From: an uncultured Alphaproteobacteria bacterium
GTDB taxonomy: Bacteria > Pseudomonadota > Alphaproteobacteria > HIMB59 > GCA-002718135
Assembly (NCBI GenBank): GCA_902625365.1
Contig: CACOAX010000001.1
Span: 40,310-104,309 of the forward strand
Direction of reading: 5' to 3'
Length of the DNA stretch: 64,000 bases
Below the pieces are notes generated by a model. It saw only the letters and a list, made by a program, of their open reading frames with translations. It did no database searches and was not told the origin of the DNA. Below are positions 19,365-27,379 of this stretch, piece after piece. Positions within the stretch are counted from its first letter, which is position 1; the number at the start of each line of letters is the position of its first letter. The translations under genes and the position numbers were made by a program.

Positions 19365-20974
19365 AAACTTCTTTTCTTTTGAGAGACTCTTTGAAGTGTT
19401 GAGTTTAAAAAAATAACTGGCCCAAGACCAACAATTATGATTATTAAAGCTGCAAAAGATGATTCCTGAAGAAGTTCGTCTGATGCATATTGATATACAT
19501 AAGTTGAGAGTGTTTCAAAATTAAAAGGCCTTAATAAAAGAGTTATTGGTAACTCTTTAAGAATATCGACAAAAACCAGAATACCTCCAATAAGAACATT
19601 GGTATAAATAAGTGGTAAAATAATTTTCCTTATGCTTTGATAAAAGCCTCTACCCATTGATGTTGAGGCATCCATTGCATTTGGATGAACCTTAAGAATA
19701 CCTGATCTAATAGCAGCATTACCAACTGCTAAAAATCTAGTCACATAAGCAAAAATTAAAACTATAAAACCACCTGCTACATAACTTAAATGAAAATTTA
19801 TTATACTATTTATCCAGCCAACAAAAATTACTATTCCTACTGCTAATATCGTTCCAGGTAATGCGTATCCGCATGAAGCTATAAAGATTAAAACTTTGTG
19901 AAAATTATTTGATTTGTAGTTTGAAATTAGAATTAATAAAACAGAAACAAGCATTACAAAAAAAGCACCTGCAGAGGCTACTGAAATACTAGTTAGGGCA
20001 GTTTTAAATATTTCTGTAAAATTAATAATTGAAAATCCACTTAAAACAAAATTTAAGAGAATTAGAACTGGAACAATAAACCCTAGGAATATTGGTATAA
20101 AGCAAATTAAAAAACAGAATAATTTTTTAGAACTAGATAAGTTTTCAGAAATCAACATATTTTGGCCACTGCTTAATTCATGGTATCTTTGTCTTCTTCT
20201 TGCTAGGTACTCAATTGTAAGCAATATTATAACGAAGATAAAAAGTACTGATGAAATCTGAGACGCACCTGACAAACTATTCATACCAAGCCAAACATTA
20301 AAAACACCGAGTGTAAGCGTCTCAAGAGCAAAATACTCAACTGTTCCAAAATCAGAGATTGTTTCCATTAAGACTAGTGCGAGTCCAGCAAATATTCCAG
20401 GTCGAGCCAATGGTAAAGCCACTGAAAAAAAACTATTACGTCCATAAACTAAACTTGTTTGATAAAAAGATATAGGTACAGTTAAAAATGATGCACGCGT
20501 CATCATATATACATAAGGATAAAGAACGCATGACATTACTAACATTGCCCCACTCATGGACCTTATTTCTGGGAACCAATAATCTGATGAACTATTCCAA
20601 TTAAATATTTCCCTAAGAGTTTTTTGAAATACACCAGCATATTCTAAAAAATCTGTATATGTGTATGCAATTATGTATGCTGGAACGGCTGCTGGCAATA
20701 ATAATGCCCATTCAAATATCTTTTTTCCAAAAAAATTATATCTTGTTACAACCCAAGCAGAAGATATTCCAAATATTAATGTTAATACCCCAACACCGAA
20801 CATTAATACTAATGTATTATAAACATACCTCGGTAGAACAGTTGAAAATAAATGAGGCCAAAGTGATGTATCCCCTAAAAATGCAGAGAAGAAGACTGCA
20901 ATAATAGGTGATATAATAGCAAATGCTAGAAGAGTTGCTAAAGTTGAAGAGCTATTCCAGTTATACAAAATCAC
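19361..20974 (-). CDS. Iron(III) ABC transporter permease (FbpB-like, two fused permease halves)
   Basis: 537 aa with two BPD_transp_1-like halves; PAAVPAYIIAYTYTDFLEYAG; DASTSMGRGFYQSIRKIILPL. Confidence 0.87.
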   Translation of the reverse strand: MILYNWNSSSTLATLLAFAIISPIIAVFFSAFLGDTSLWPHLFSTVLPRYVYNTLVLMFGVGVLTLIFGISSAWVVTRYNFFGKKIFEWALLLPAAVPAYIIAYTYTDFLEYAGVFQKTLREIFNWNSSSDYWFPEIRSMSGAMLVMSCVLYPYVYMMTRASFLTVPISFYQTSLVYGRNSFFSVALPLARPGIFAGLALVLMETISDFGTVEYFALETLTLGVFNVWLGMNSLSGASQISSVLFIFVIILLTIEYLARRRQRYHELSSGQNMLISENLSSSKKLFCFLICFIPIFLGFIVPVLILLNFVLSGFSIINFTEIFKTALTSISVASAGAFFVMLVSVLLILISNYKSNNFHKVLIFIASCGYALPGTILAVGIVIFVGWINSIINFHLSYVAGGFIVLIFAYVTRFLAVGNAAIRSGILKVHPNAMDASTSMGRGFYQSIRKIILPLIYTNVLIGGILVFVDILKELPITLLLRPFNFETLSTYVYQYASDELLQESSFAALIIIIVGLGPVIFLNSTLQRVSQKKRSF

Positions 20975-20986
20975 TGGTTTTATAAA

Positions 20987-22006
20987 CTACCAACCAACTC
21001 TATCAATAATCTTTTGAGCTTCCGGTGCTAATTCTGCAATTTTTATAATTGGCAAGTTGTCTTCGCGAAACTCTCCCCAATTTTGTAATTCTTCACTAGG
21101 AGAAACTTTAGGGTTAACAGGATATTCAAAATTTATTTCACCATAAAGCTTTTGTGCTTTTTCACTTGTTAGAAACTCTAGTAATGCAATAGCCTCTTTT
21201 TTATTTTTTGAGTATTTTGCAACTCCTGCTCCCGAGATATTTACATGGGCTCCCCTATCTCCTTCTGCTTGGTTTGGAAATATTAGTCTGACATTTTCTA
21301 CCCATTTCCTTTGCTCAGGATCTTCTGAAAATTTTAGTTTGCCATAATAATAATTATTTATAATTGCTATCGAGCACTCACCTTCATAAATTGCTTTTAC
21401 TTGTGCCCTATCATTACCTTGAGGTCTTTTGGCAAAATTTGATACCAGATTTCTTGCCCATTCCTCAGCTTTTTCTTTTCCATATTCTGCAAGAACTGAA
21501 GCCATAATACCTCTGTTATAAACATGACTTCCAGGTCTAGAACATATTTGGCCTTTCCACTTTGAATCAGCAAGATCTTCTAGCGTCGTTATTTCTCCAT
21601 CTTTAATTTTTTCATTATCAACAACAATTACTCTGGCCCTTTTTGATAATCCAAACCAAGAATTATCGGGGCTTCTTAAGTAAGATGGTATGTTGTTAAT
21701 TAATTTTTTTGATTCTATTGGTAAAAGTAGATCAAGATCATCATAAACGTATAACCTTCCTATATCTACAGTTAAAATTATATCAGCGGGACTATTCTCA
21801 CCTTCAGCTTTAAGACGCTGAGCTAAACCTTTTTTAGAATAAACTACATTAGTTTTAATGCCAGTCTCTTGAGTAAACAATTCTAAAAATGGATTAATAA
21901 GAAAAGGCTGTCTATGTGAATATATATTTATTTCCTTAGCCATAATGTACGGTGTAAAGATGAAAGATATGGCTAAAAATATAAAACTTATAATATTAGT
22001 TTTCAT
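20987..22006 (-). CDS. Iron(III) ABC transporter substrate-binding protein (FutA/FbpA-like)
   Basis: KEINIYSHRQPFLINPFLELFTQETGIKTNVVYSKKGLAQRL and tyrosine cluster AIINNYYYGKL. Confidence 0.9.
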   Translation of the reverse strand: MKTNIISFIFLAISFIFTPYIMAKEINIYSHRQPFLINPFLELFTQETGIKTNVVYSKKGLAQRLKAEGENSPADIILTVDIGRLYVYDDLDLLLPIESKKLINNIPSYLRSPDNSWFGLSKRARVIVVDNEKIKDGEITTLEDLADSKWKGQICSRPGSHVYNRGIMASVLAEYGKEKAEEWARNLVSNFAKRPQGNDRAQVKAIYEGECSIAIINNYYYGKLKFSEDPEQRKWVENVRLIFPNQAEGDRGAHVNISGAGVAKYSKNKKEAIALLEFLTSEKAQKLYGEINFEYPVNPKVSPSEELQNWGEFREDNLPIIKIAELAPEAQKIIDRVGW

Positions 22007-23006
22007 TAAAAATTCTCCCTTTGTTGTTATTTGCTAAAAATTTATTCTTTAGTTTTTTAAAATTTTTAAAAATATAATTTTTAATTTCAATAAATGGATT
22101 TAAATATAAATCTTTGAGATTGTGTGTTTCATCTTTTTGGTTTTTTGAAATACCGAGTTCAAGTGTATCAAATTCTACTGAATGATGAAGTGATCCAAAT
22201 AACCAATCCCATATCGCAAGTGCTGCTCCAAAATTTTTGTCATGATGTTCTCTTGCAATAGAATGATGGAGCTGATGCTGTGCTGGTGAAATAAATATGT
22301 ACTCTACCCATTTCCAGTATCGAATGCCTATATGTGAATGACGAAGGTTAGATCCAAGTACATTAAATAAAAAAACAAAAATATTTACACCAAGAATTGT
22401 TAACAGATCAACATTATTACCGAAAAGAAATATAAATGAAGAAATACTAATAGCCTGTGTAAGTGAGCTTCTTAATGAAAATATAATACCCTCCAAAGGA
22501 TGCGTTCTAAATACTGTCATTGGAGTTAAAACTGTTGCTGAATGATGAACTTTATGAAGTGACCACAATATAGGCCATCTATGCATAAATCTGTGAATTA
22601 TATATTTACTAAAGTCATCTATTGTAAATTGAAATATTGTAAAAGAAATTATTACAATGATTGGCAATGTTTCCTTAAACATTCCAACACTAAGCCAATC
22701 GATAGAGTGAAAATAAAAATATAGAGCAGTAGCTATTGTTAACTGAGTTATTAATAATGGGGAAATAATCATCATTATTAATTGATTAATAAAAAAAACT
22801 TTATAGTCCGATTTCGCTGACTTAGATAAAAATATATTTTTATCAAATATTTTTTTTAGAGCTTTTTTAAATGATAGTCTTCTATTTAAAACAAACCAAC
22901 CTAAAGCAATAAATATTGAGATAGCTATATATGCTATAAAAACTCTTTTTTTAGGATCAATAAATTGATTGCCTATTTTTATAAAATATTCGTTTAAAAT
23001 TTCCAT
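21996..23006 (-). CDS. Sterol desaturase / fatty acid hydroxylase superfamily protein
   Basis: Histidine boxes HRFMHR, HKVHHS, HQLHHS. Start moved from 23042 to ATG at 23006 because a 10-bp hairpin (23016-23040) lies in the track's N-terminal extension. Confidence 0.85.
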   Translation of the reverse strand: MEILNEYFIKIGNQFIDPKKRVFIAYIAISIFIALGWFVLNRRLSFKKALKKIFDKNIFLSKSAKSDYKVFFINQLIMMIISPLLITQLTIATALYFYFHSIDWLSVGMFKETLPIIVIISFTIFQFTIDDFSKYIIHRFMHRWPILWSLHKVHHSATVLTPMTVFRTHPLEGIIFSLRSSLTQAISISSFIFLFGNNVDLLTILGVNIFVFLFNVLGSNLRHSHIGIRYWKWVEYIFISPAQHQLHHSIAREHHDKNFGAALAIWDWLFGSLHHSVEFDTLELGISKNQKDETHNLKDLYLNPFIEIKNYIFKNFKKLKNKFLANNNKGRIFNEN

Positions 23007-23015
23007 TCCATTAAA

Positions 23016-23040
23016 GGTGTGGCTTATTAAAAGCCACACC
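23016..23040 (-). terminator. Hairpin between the DUF4856-like gene and the sterol-desaturase-like gene
   Basis: GGTGTGGCTT-ATTAA-AAGCCACACC, a perfect 10-bp inverted repeat immediately after the 23051 stop. Confidence 0.65.
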
Positions 23041-23050
23041 AAATATAGTA

Positions 23051-24430
23051 TTAGTCATTTTCTGCTGAGTCAGAACTTCCCATTGAACTTGCAAGTTCTT
23101 CCATAGCAGCTAATTGATCATTTGCTCTCGCAACTACTCCAAATTCATCAACCATTAGTTTTTGAATTTTAATCATGTGAAGTTTAAATTCTCCCCAATC
23201 TTGAGCTTGATCTTTAATGAAGTTACCATTTGAATCAACGCCTACAACTTGAGAAGCATTTAATAGAACTGGTCCAAAACCCATCATTCTATTCATCTTT
23301 TCTGCGGTTTCACCAAGATCTTCTGGTCCACATTGAAGTGCTAAAGCAAAGCCCTTAAGCTCTCCCCAATGTTTTGCATATTTTCTAAATGCATCTGTAG
23401 TATCACCATTTGCTTCCATAATTGTTTCAAGAGCCACAATGTCCTTATATGTAGAACCAGCATACTTGAACACAGACTCAGCAATAACTTTTTGCCAATT
23501 GTCTCTGATAGTATCTCTAGCTGCTAACATATCTGTTCTTTCAGCAAAGTTAAGGTTTCTTCCACCAGCATCTCTGATTACCTTTCTTCCATCAATAAAT
23601 GCTTGGTTAACAGTAGCTAAGTAATTAGTCTTACCACCTTTGTCATAACTTGATGCATAGTAAGCATGTGCGTATAACATCTCAGAATATAAATCTACAA
23701 CACCATCACCATTATAATCAGCAGCAGCTAAATCTTTCATTTTAGCAACATTGTAGTTTTGTTCTGCTGTTAGAGTTAATGAGTGAGCTGGTGCACCCCA
23801 ATAACCAAAGGCTTCATCCCAACTGTGTTCTTTACCAGTATAATATGCACCTTCTTTGTATGGTTTACGATTTTCTTTTTGACCAATTTCCATTTTTTTA
23901 CCAAGATAATTGTTTACACCTTGGTTATAAAAAACAGCACCCATTGCAAACTTAGATATTAATTGAGTGTAATCAAATCCAGTTGCTGGATCAAAATCAC
24001 CGCCAATCTCACTAGCTTTCTGCATCATATGCTCAAGAGCTTCTGGTCCAGATAGTCCACCCCAGCCTGGAATAGCACCTTTGTACATTTTACCAGATAA
24101 GTTTCCGCTACCTATTTCTGAAACCATGGTTTGCATTACTGGAAAACCATCTTTTGATTTTGGAGCGATAATCTCTAAACCATCTTCTCCATTATAGTAA
24201 GCCATCATCTTATCAAGATCACCAGTTTTAACAAGTTTCTTCAAACTATCGTGTAAAACTTGTCTAGCCATTTGACCTGTATATTTTACTGAATTTGTTT
24301 CATCGCCATCATAACCTTTTAACGTAATTGGATATGGACCATAAATTTCTGGGCCATGACCATCTGCAAAAGATTTAGAAAAACTAAATGATAAAACTAA
24401 TGCAGTAGCAATCAGTAATATTTTTTTCAT
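23051..24430 (-). CDS. DUF4856 / imelysin-like secreted protein
   Basis: Signal peptide MKKILLIATALVLSFSFSKSFA; YPITLKGYDGDETNSVKYTGQMARQVLHDSLKKLVKTGD resembles DUF4856. Confidence 0.7.
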   Translation of the reverse strand: MKKILLIATALVLSFSFSKSFADGHGPEIYGPYPITLKGYDGDETNSVKYTGQMARQVLHDSLKKLVKTGDLDKMMAYYNGEDGLEIIAPKSKDGFPVMQTMVSEIGSGNLSGKMYKGAIPGWGGLSGPEALEHMMQKASEIGGDFDPATGFDYTQLISKFAMGAVFYNQGVNNYLGKKMEIGQKENRKPYKEGAYYTGKEHSWDEAFGYWGAPAHSLTLTAEQNYNVAKMKDLAAADYNGDGVVDLYSEMLYAHAYYASSYDKGGKTNYLATVNQAFIDGRKVIRDAGGRNLNFAERTDMLAARDTIRDNWQKVIAESVFKYAGSTYKDIVALETIMEANGDTTDAFRKYAKHWGELKGFALALQCGPEDLGETAEKMNRMMGFGPVLLNASQVVGVDSNGNFIKDQAQDWGEFKLHMIKIQKLMVDEFGVVARANDQLAAMEELASSMGSSDSAEND

Positions 24431-24470
24431 ATTTCTTTTCCTTAATTGTAAAATTTCTTAGTTTATGGTT

Positions 24471-24539
24471 GTGGAGATAAGTGAAAACCTGTGAGGTTAA
24501 GATGCGCCTTTACCCTTTAAAAAGATTGCTTATCTCCAC
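24471..24539 (-). ncRNA. Candidate structured leader RNA (three-way-junction-like) upstream of the DUF4856 gene
   Basis: GTGGAGATAAG (24471-24481) and CTTATCTCCAC (24529-24539) form a perfect 11-bp closing stem; inside on the minus strand are AACCT-CAC-AGGTT and a CTTT...AAAG hairpin; ends ~40 nt before the start codon. Confidence 0.5.
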
Positions 24540-24636
24540 GTCCTATTACTAAGGATCTGATATGCTTTTATATTAATTAAAAATCGTTTTTTTTTTATTT
24601 AAAAAATGATGTTATTTTGGGAAAAAATAAGCTTTT

Positions 24637-24651
24637 TTAGAGTTATTCTAA
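24637..24651. promoter_or_regulatory. Candidate Irr (ICE)-like box 1
   Basis: TTAGAG-TTA-TTCTAA, one mismatch from a 6-3-6 palindrome; resembles the alphaproteobacterial Irr motif TTTAGAA-N3-TTCTAAA. Confidence 0.5.
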
Positions 24652-24818
24652 TTTAAAGAAAATTTTAGTAGGTGGTTAATAATCGTAATATTAAATGTGA
24701 GTTATAATGTTAAAAAAACTAACCACCATGGAACGGAAGTAGACTTGTACATAGATAAAAATGAACTTTTTTGTAAAAAAAAATTATTTCTACAGCAAGA
24801 AACATTAATTAGAGTATT

Positions 24819-24833
24819 TTAGAACTATTCTAA
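24819..24833. promoter_or_regulatory. Candidate Irr (ICE)-like box 2
   Basis: TTAGAA-CTA-TTCTAA, a perfect 6-3-6 palindrome; about 30 bp of sequence around it resembles box 1. Confidence 0.55.
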
Positions 24834-24844
24834 TTAAAAGAAAT

Positions 24845-25432
24845 TTAAATAATTAAATAGAATCCAAAAACAGCACAGCATAGTCCGAGGATTCTTAAAA
24901 CTGTATTTAAAAAATAACTTTTAATCAACACCAATCCAATACCTACTCCAAATAAGTGTAGAACTGCTGTACCTGATGAAAAACCTAGAGCAAACAATAT
25001 TGGATTAGCTGCCCAGGGCATTTCAATACCGTGAGCTAATCCATGAAAGGAACCAAAAAATATAACAGCTATCATTATTATAATTGTTGGTAATTTTTTT
25101 TCTATCGCAACCGATAAGCCTAAAAAAATTACTGAAAAAATTATTCCCCACTCAATAATATTAGACAGAGTAATGGCTAGTATTTCTATAAATAAACCTG
25201 CCGCTCCACCTATAATCATAAATAGAACAAACAAGGAGGGAACTGTCCATATGGCTCTTCCACCAATTTGTGAACTGACAACTCCAACACATACCATTGC
25301 CAAAAAATGGTCTAAACCTAAAACAGGATGTGAGAGACCGTCATAGAAACCATTCATTCCTGTAAAGGTATGGGCGTAAAGAGGTTTAAAAATTAGAAGA
25401 GTGCTTATTAAAAAAATGATTCTGAGAAACAT
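24845..25432 (-). CDS. HupE/UreJ-family membrane protein
   Basis: HTFTGMNGFYDGLSHPVLGLDHFLAMVCVGVVSSQIGGRAIW and FGSFHGLAHGIEMP. Confidence 0.88.
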   Translation of the reverse strand: MFLRIIFLISTLLIFKPLYAHTFTGMNGFYDGLSHPVLGLDHFLAMVCVGVVSSQIGGRAIWTVPSLFVLFMIIGGAAGLFIEILAITLSNIIEWGIIFSVIFLGLSVAIEKKLPTIIIMIAVIFFGSFHGLAHGIEMPWAANPILFALGFSSGTAVLHLFGVGIGLVLIKSYFLNTVLRILGLCCAVFGFYLII

Positions 25433-25439
25433 AATAAAA

Positions 25440-26114
25440 TTATGTTTTCCTTTTAAAAAATATTATTTTTATTAAAAAATAAATGATTGTTATTAAAACT
25501 AAAAGAGCAATATGAGGAATATAAGCACGAATATCAAATTTTTGCCAGTGCACGATATCCATGAATGGGCCAATATAAAGAATAATAGGTGTCCAAGTTA
25601 ATATTTGTTCCCATAAATTAGATCCAAAAAATTCTGCCTCACCAACTGCTAGTGAATAATGTCCAGTGTTATCGTCATTAAATACTTTTATATAATAGGT
25701 GCCAGCTTCAATCATAAAACTTGTTTTAAATTCTTGGTTTCTTTCGGTTCCTATTTCAGGACCTTTCCAATACCAATCTCTTGCATAGGGCTCGTACCAT
25801 GCATTCCAATCAAAATCCTTACCTTGTGCGCTATAAATGACTTCTTTATTTTCATTTAAAACTTCAAGGGATAACCATTTATAAGTATCATTTACTTTTG
25901 GACTTAAGATACCTGTGTAAAATAAAAATTCACTATCACTTTCTATTTTATAATAATGTGGCTCTCCTTCTAACTTAGAATAATAAGCTTTTGAAATTTC
26001 TGGGTATACTACTTCATGTGGGTTATCAAAAGATGGTGAGTAATTTATTAATTTAGGTTGATGGGCAAAAATTGATAAAGGATAAAATACTAAAAGAAAA
26101 ATTAATATTTTCAT
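25440..26114 (-). CDS. Secreted/membrane-anchored protein of unknown function, upstream of hupE
   Basis: Signal peptide ending IFAHQ, extracellular beta-type domain (SFMIEAGTYYIKVFNDDNTGHYSLAVG) and C-terminal TM helix. Confidence 0.65.
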   Translation of the reverse strand: MKILIFLLVFYPLSIFAHQPKLINYSPSFDNPHEVVYPEISKAYYSKLEGEPHYYKIESDSEFLFYTGILSPKVNDTYKWLSLEVLNENKEVIYSAQGKDFDWNAWYEPYARDWYWKGPEIGTERNQEFKTSFMIEAGTYYIKVFNDDNTGHYSLAVGEAEFFGSNLWEQILTWTPIILYIGPFMDIVHWQKFDIRAYIPHIALLVLITIIYFLIKIIFFKRKT

Positions 26115-26156
26115 AATTACTTATAAAAATTAAATTATACTTTTCAATAATTGTAA

Positions 26157-26189
26157 AGTTTGGGGCCACTTTGGGCCCCTATCCAAACT
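26157..26189 (-). terminator. Rho-independent-type terminator of hsp20
   Basis: AGTTTG GGGCC...GGGCCCC TATC CAAACT inverted repeat at the end of the hsp20 ORF. Confidence 0.6.
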
Positions 26190-26625
26190 ACTTTATTGAG
26201 ATTAATCTAGCTTTTTTTTCTTCTGGGATAATTCTTTCAAGATCAATTGCTAAAAGTCCATTTTTCAATTCAGCATCTTTAACTTTAATATCTTCTGAAA
26301 TTGTGAACGATCTTTCAAATTGTCTTGTTGAGATTCCTTTATGGATTACACCATTGCCATTTTCATTAACCACTTTTTCTTTAGGTTTATTTCTAACAGT
26401 TAGGTTGTTTTCTTTTAATTCAATCTCAATATCTTCTTTACTATATCCAGCAAGAGCAACTTCAATTTTATAGTTATGCTCATCGACTCTATGAATATTG
26501 TAAGGTGGATAATTTGTATTGTATCGTTCCGTAGACTCCAACATTCTATCAAATTCATCAAAAATTGAGTCAAATCCAACAGAGAATGGTCTTAGAGAAT
26601 TCCAAACGGATAGGTTTCTAGTCAT
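26188..26625 (-). CDS. Hsp20/alpha-crystallin small heat-shock protein
   Basis: PFSVGFDSIFDEFDRMLES, YKIEVALAGYSKEDIEIELKENNLTV, HKGISTRQFERSFTI. Start at ATG 26625 (MTRNLS) preferred over the track start at 26667. Confidence 0.93.
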   Translation of the reverse strand: MTRNLSVWNSLRPFSVGFDSIFDEFDRMLESTERYNTNYPPYNIHRVDEHNYKIEVALAGYSKEDIEIELKENNLTVRNKPKEKVVNENGNGVIHKGISTRQFERSFTISEDIKVKDAELKNGLLAIDLERIIPEEKKARLISIK

Positions 26626-26686
26626 AATAACTCCTTTATTAAGCAAGTTTATTTTGTCCGCACCCACAATGGCATACAGACAATTA

Positions 26687-26716
26687 TAATGTGGGTATGA
26701 TTGTATTTAATTCAAG
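26687..26716 (-). promoter_or_regulatory. Sigma32-like heat-shock promoter of hsp20
   Basis: Minus strand CTTGAA (26716-26711), 15-nt spacer, CCCACATTA (from 26695). Confidence 0.5.
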
Positions 26717-26722
26717 TCTTTG

Positions 26723-27379
26723 TTATTTTTTTCTTATAAACGATAATCCATCAGATAATGGCAGAAGAGAGAATTCCACTCTTGTGTCATTTTGTATTTT
26801 TAAATTTAAGTCACGGATAGTTTTTGTTTGAGAGTCTTGTTTAGTTTCGTCAGCAACATCACCGTGCCAAAGCATATTATCAATAATTATTATTCCATTC
26901 GAAACTAATAGGTTTAGTGATAGTTCGTAATAATTTGGATAATTATTTTTATCAGCATCTATAAAAATTAAATCATAACTCTGTTGACGGTCTATCATGC
27001 TTTGCATTACATCAACACCATCTCCAATAATCGATTCAATTTTTAAGCTCACATTATCTAATTCCCAATATTTTTTTGCTAAGGGTAAAAATTCATCTGA
27101 ATTATCAACAGTTACAATTTTTCCTGATTCAGGTAGACCTCTAGCCAAAAACAAAGTGCTCATCCCTGTAAACCTTCCAATCTCTAAACAGTTATTGGCA
27201 TTGGAAATTTTAGTTATCATTTCTAAAAACTGACCTTGTTCTTTTGCAATCTGCATTTGGGAAACACTACCAAGTTTTAAAGTTTCGTTTTCTAATTCAT
27301 TAATTATTTTATCTTCTCGGTAACCTACGCTTTGTAAATATTGCACAAGTGCTTCATTAATTTCAGTTTGGGTGCTCAC
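26723..27379 (-). CDS. Class I SAM-dependent O-methyltransferase
   Basis: CLEIGRFTGMSTLFLARGLP, YDLIFIDADKNNYPNYYELSLNLL, GIIIIDNMLWHGDV. Confidence 0.92.
   Translation of the reverse strand: MSTQTEINEALVQYLQSVGYREDKIINELENETLKLGSVSQMQIAKEQGQFLEMITKISNANNCLEIGRFTGMSTLFLARGLPESGKIVTVDNSDEFLPLAKKYWELDNVSLKIESIIGDGVDVMQSMIDRQQSYDLIFIDADKNNYPNYYELSLNLLVSNGIIIIDNMLWHGDVADETKQDSQTKTIRDLNLKIQNDTRVEFSLLPLSDGLSFIRKK

Noticed and set aside
24471-24539. The 69-nt element as a tRNA gene (stem GTGGAGA/TCTCCAC followed by TA)
   Set aside because: No GTTCRA T-loop, no 7-nt anticodon loop at the expected place, closing stem is 11 bp; better described as a structured leader.
26662-26695. ACCCACA...TGTGGGT inverted repeat upstream of hsp20 as a ROSE-type RNA thermometer
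   Set aside because: One arm coincides with the predicted -10 element, so it would not be wholly transcribed; no ROSE-like pairing to the Shine-Dalgarno was evident.
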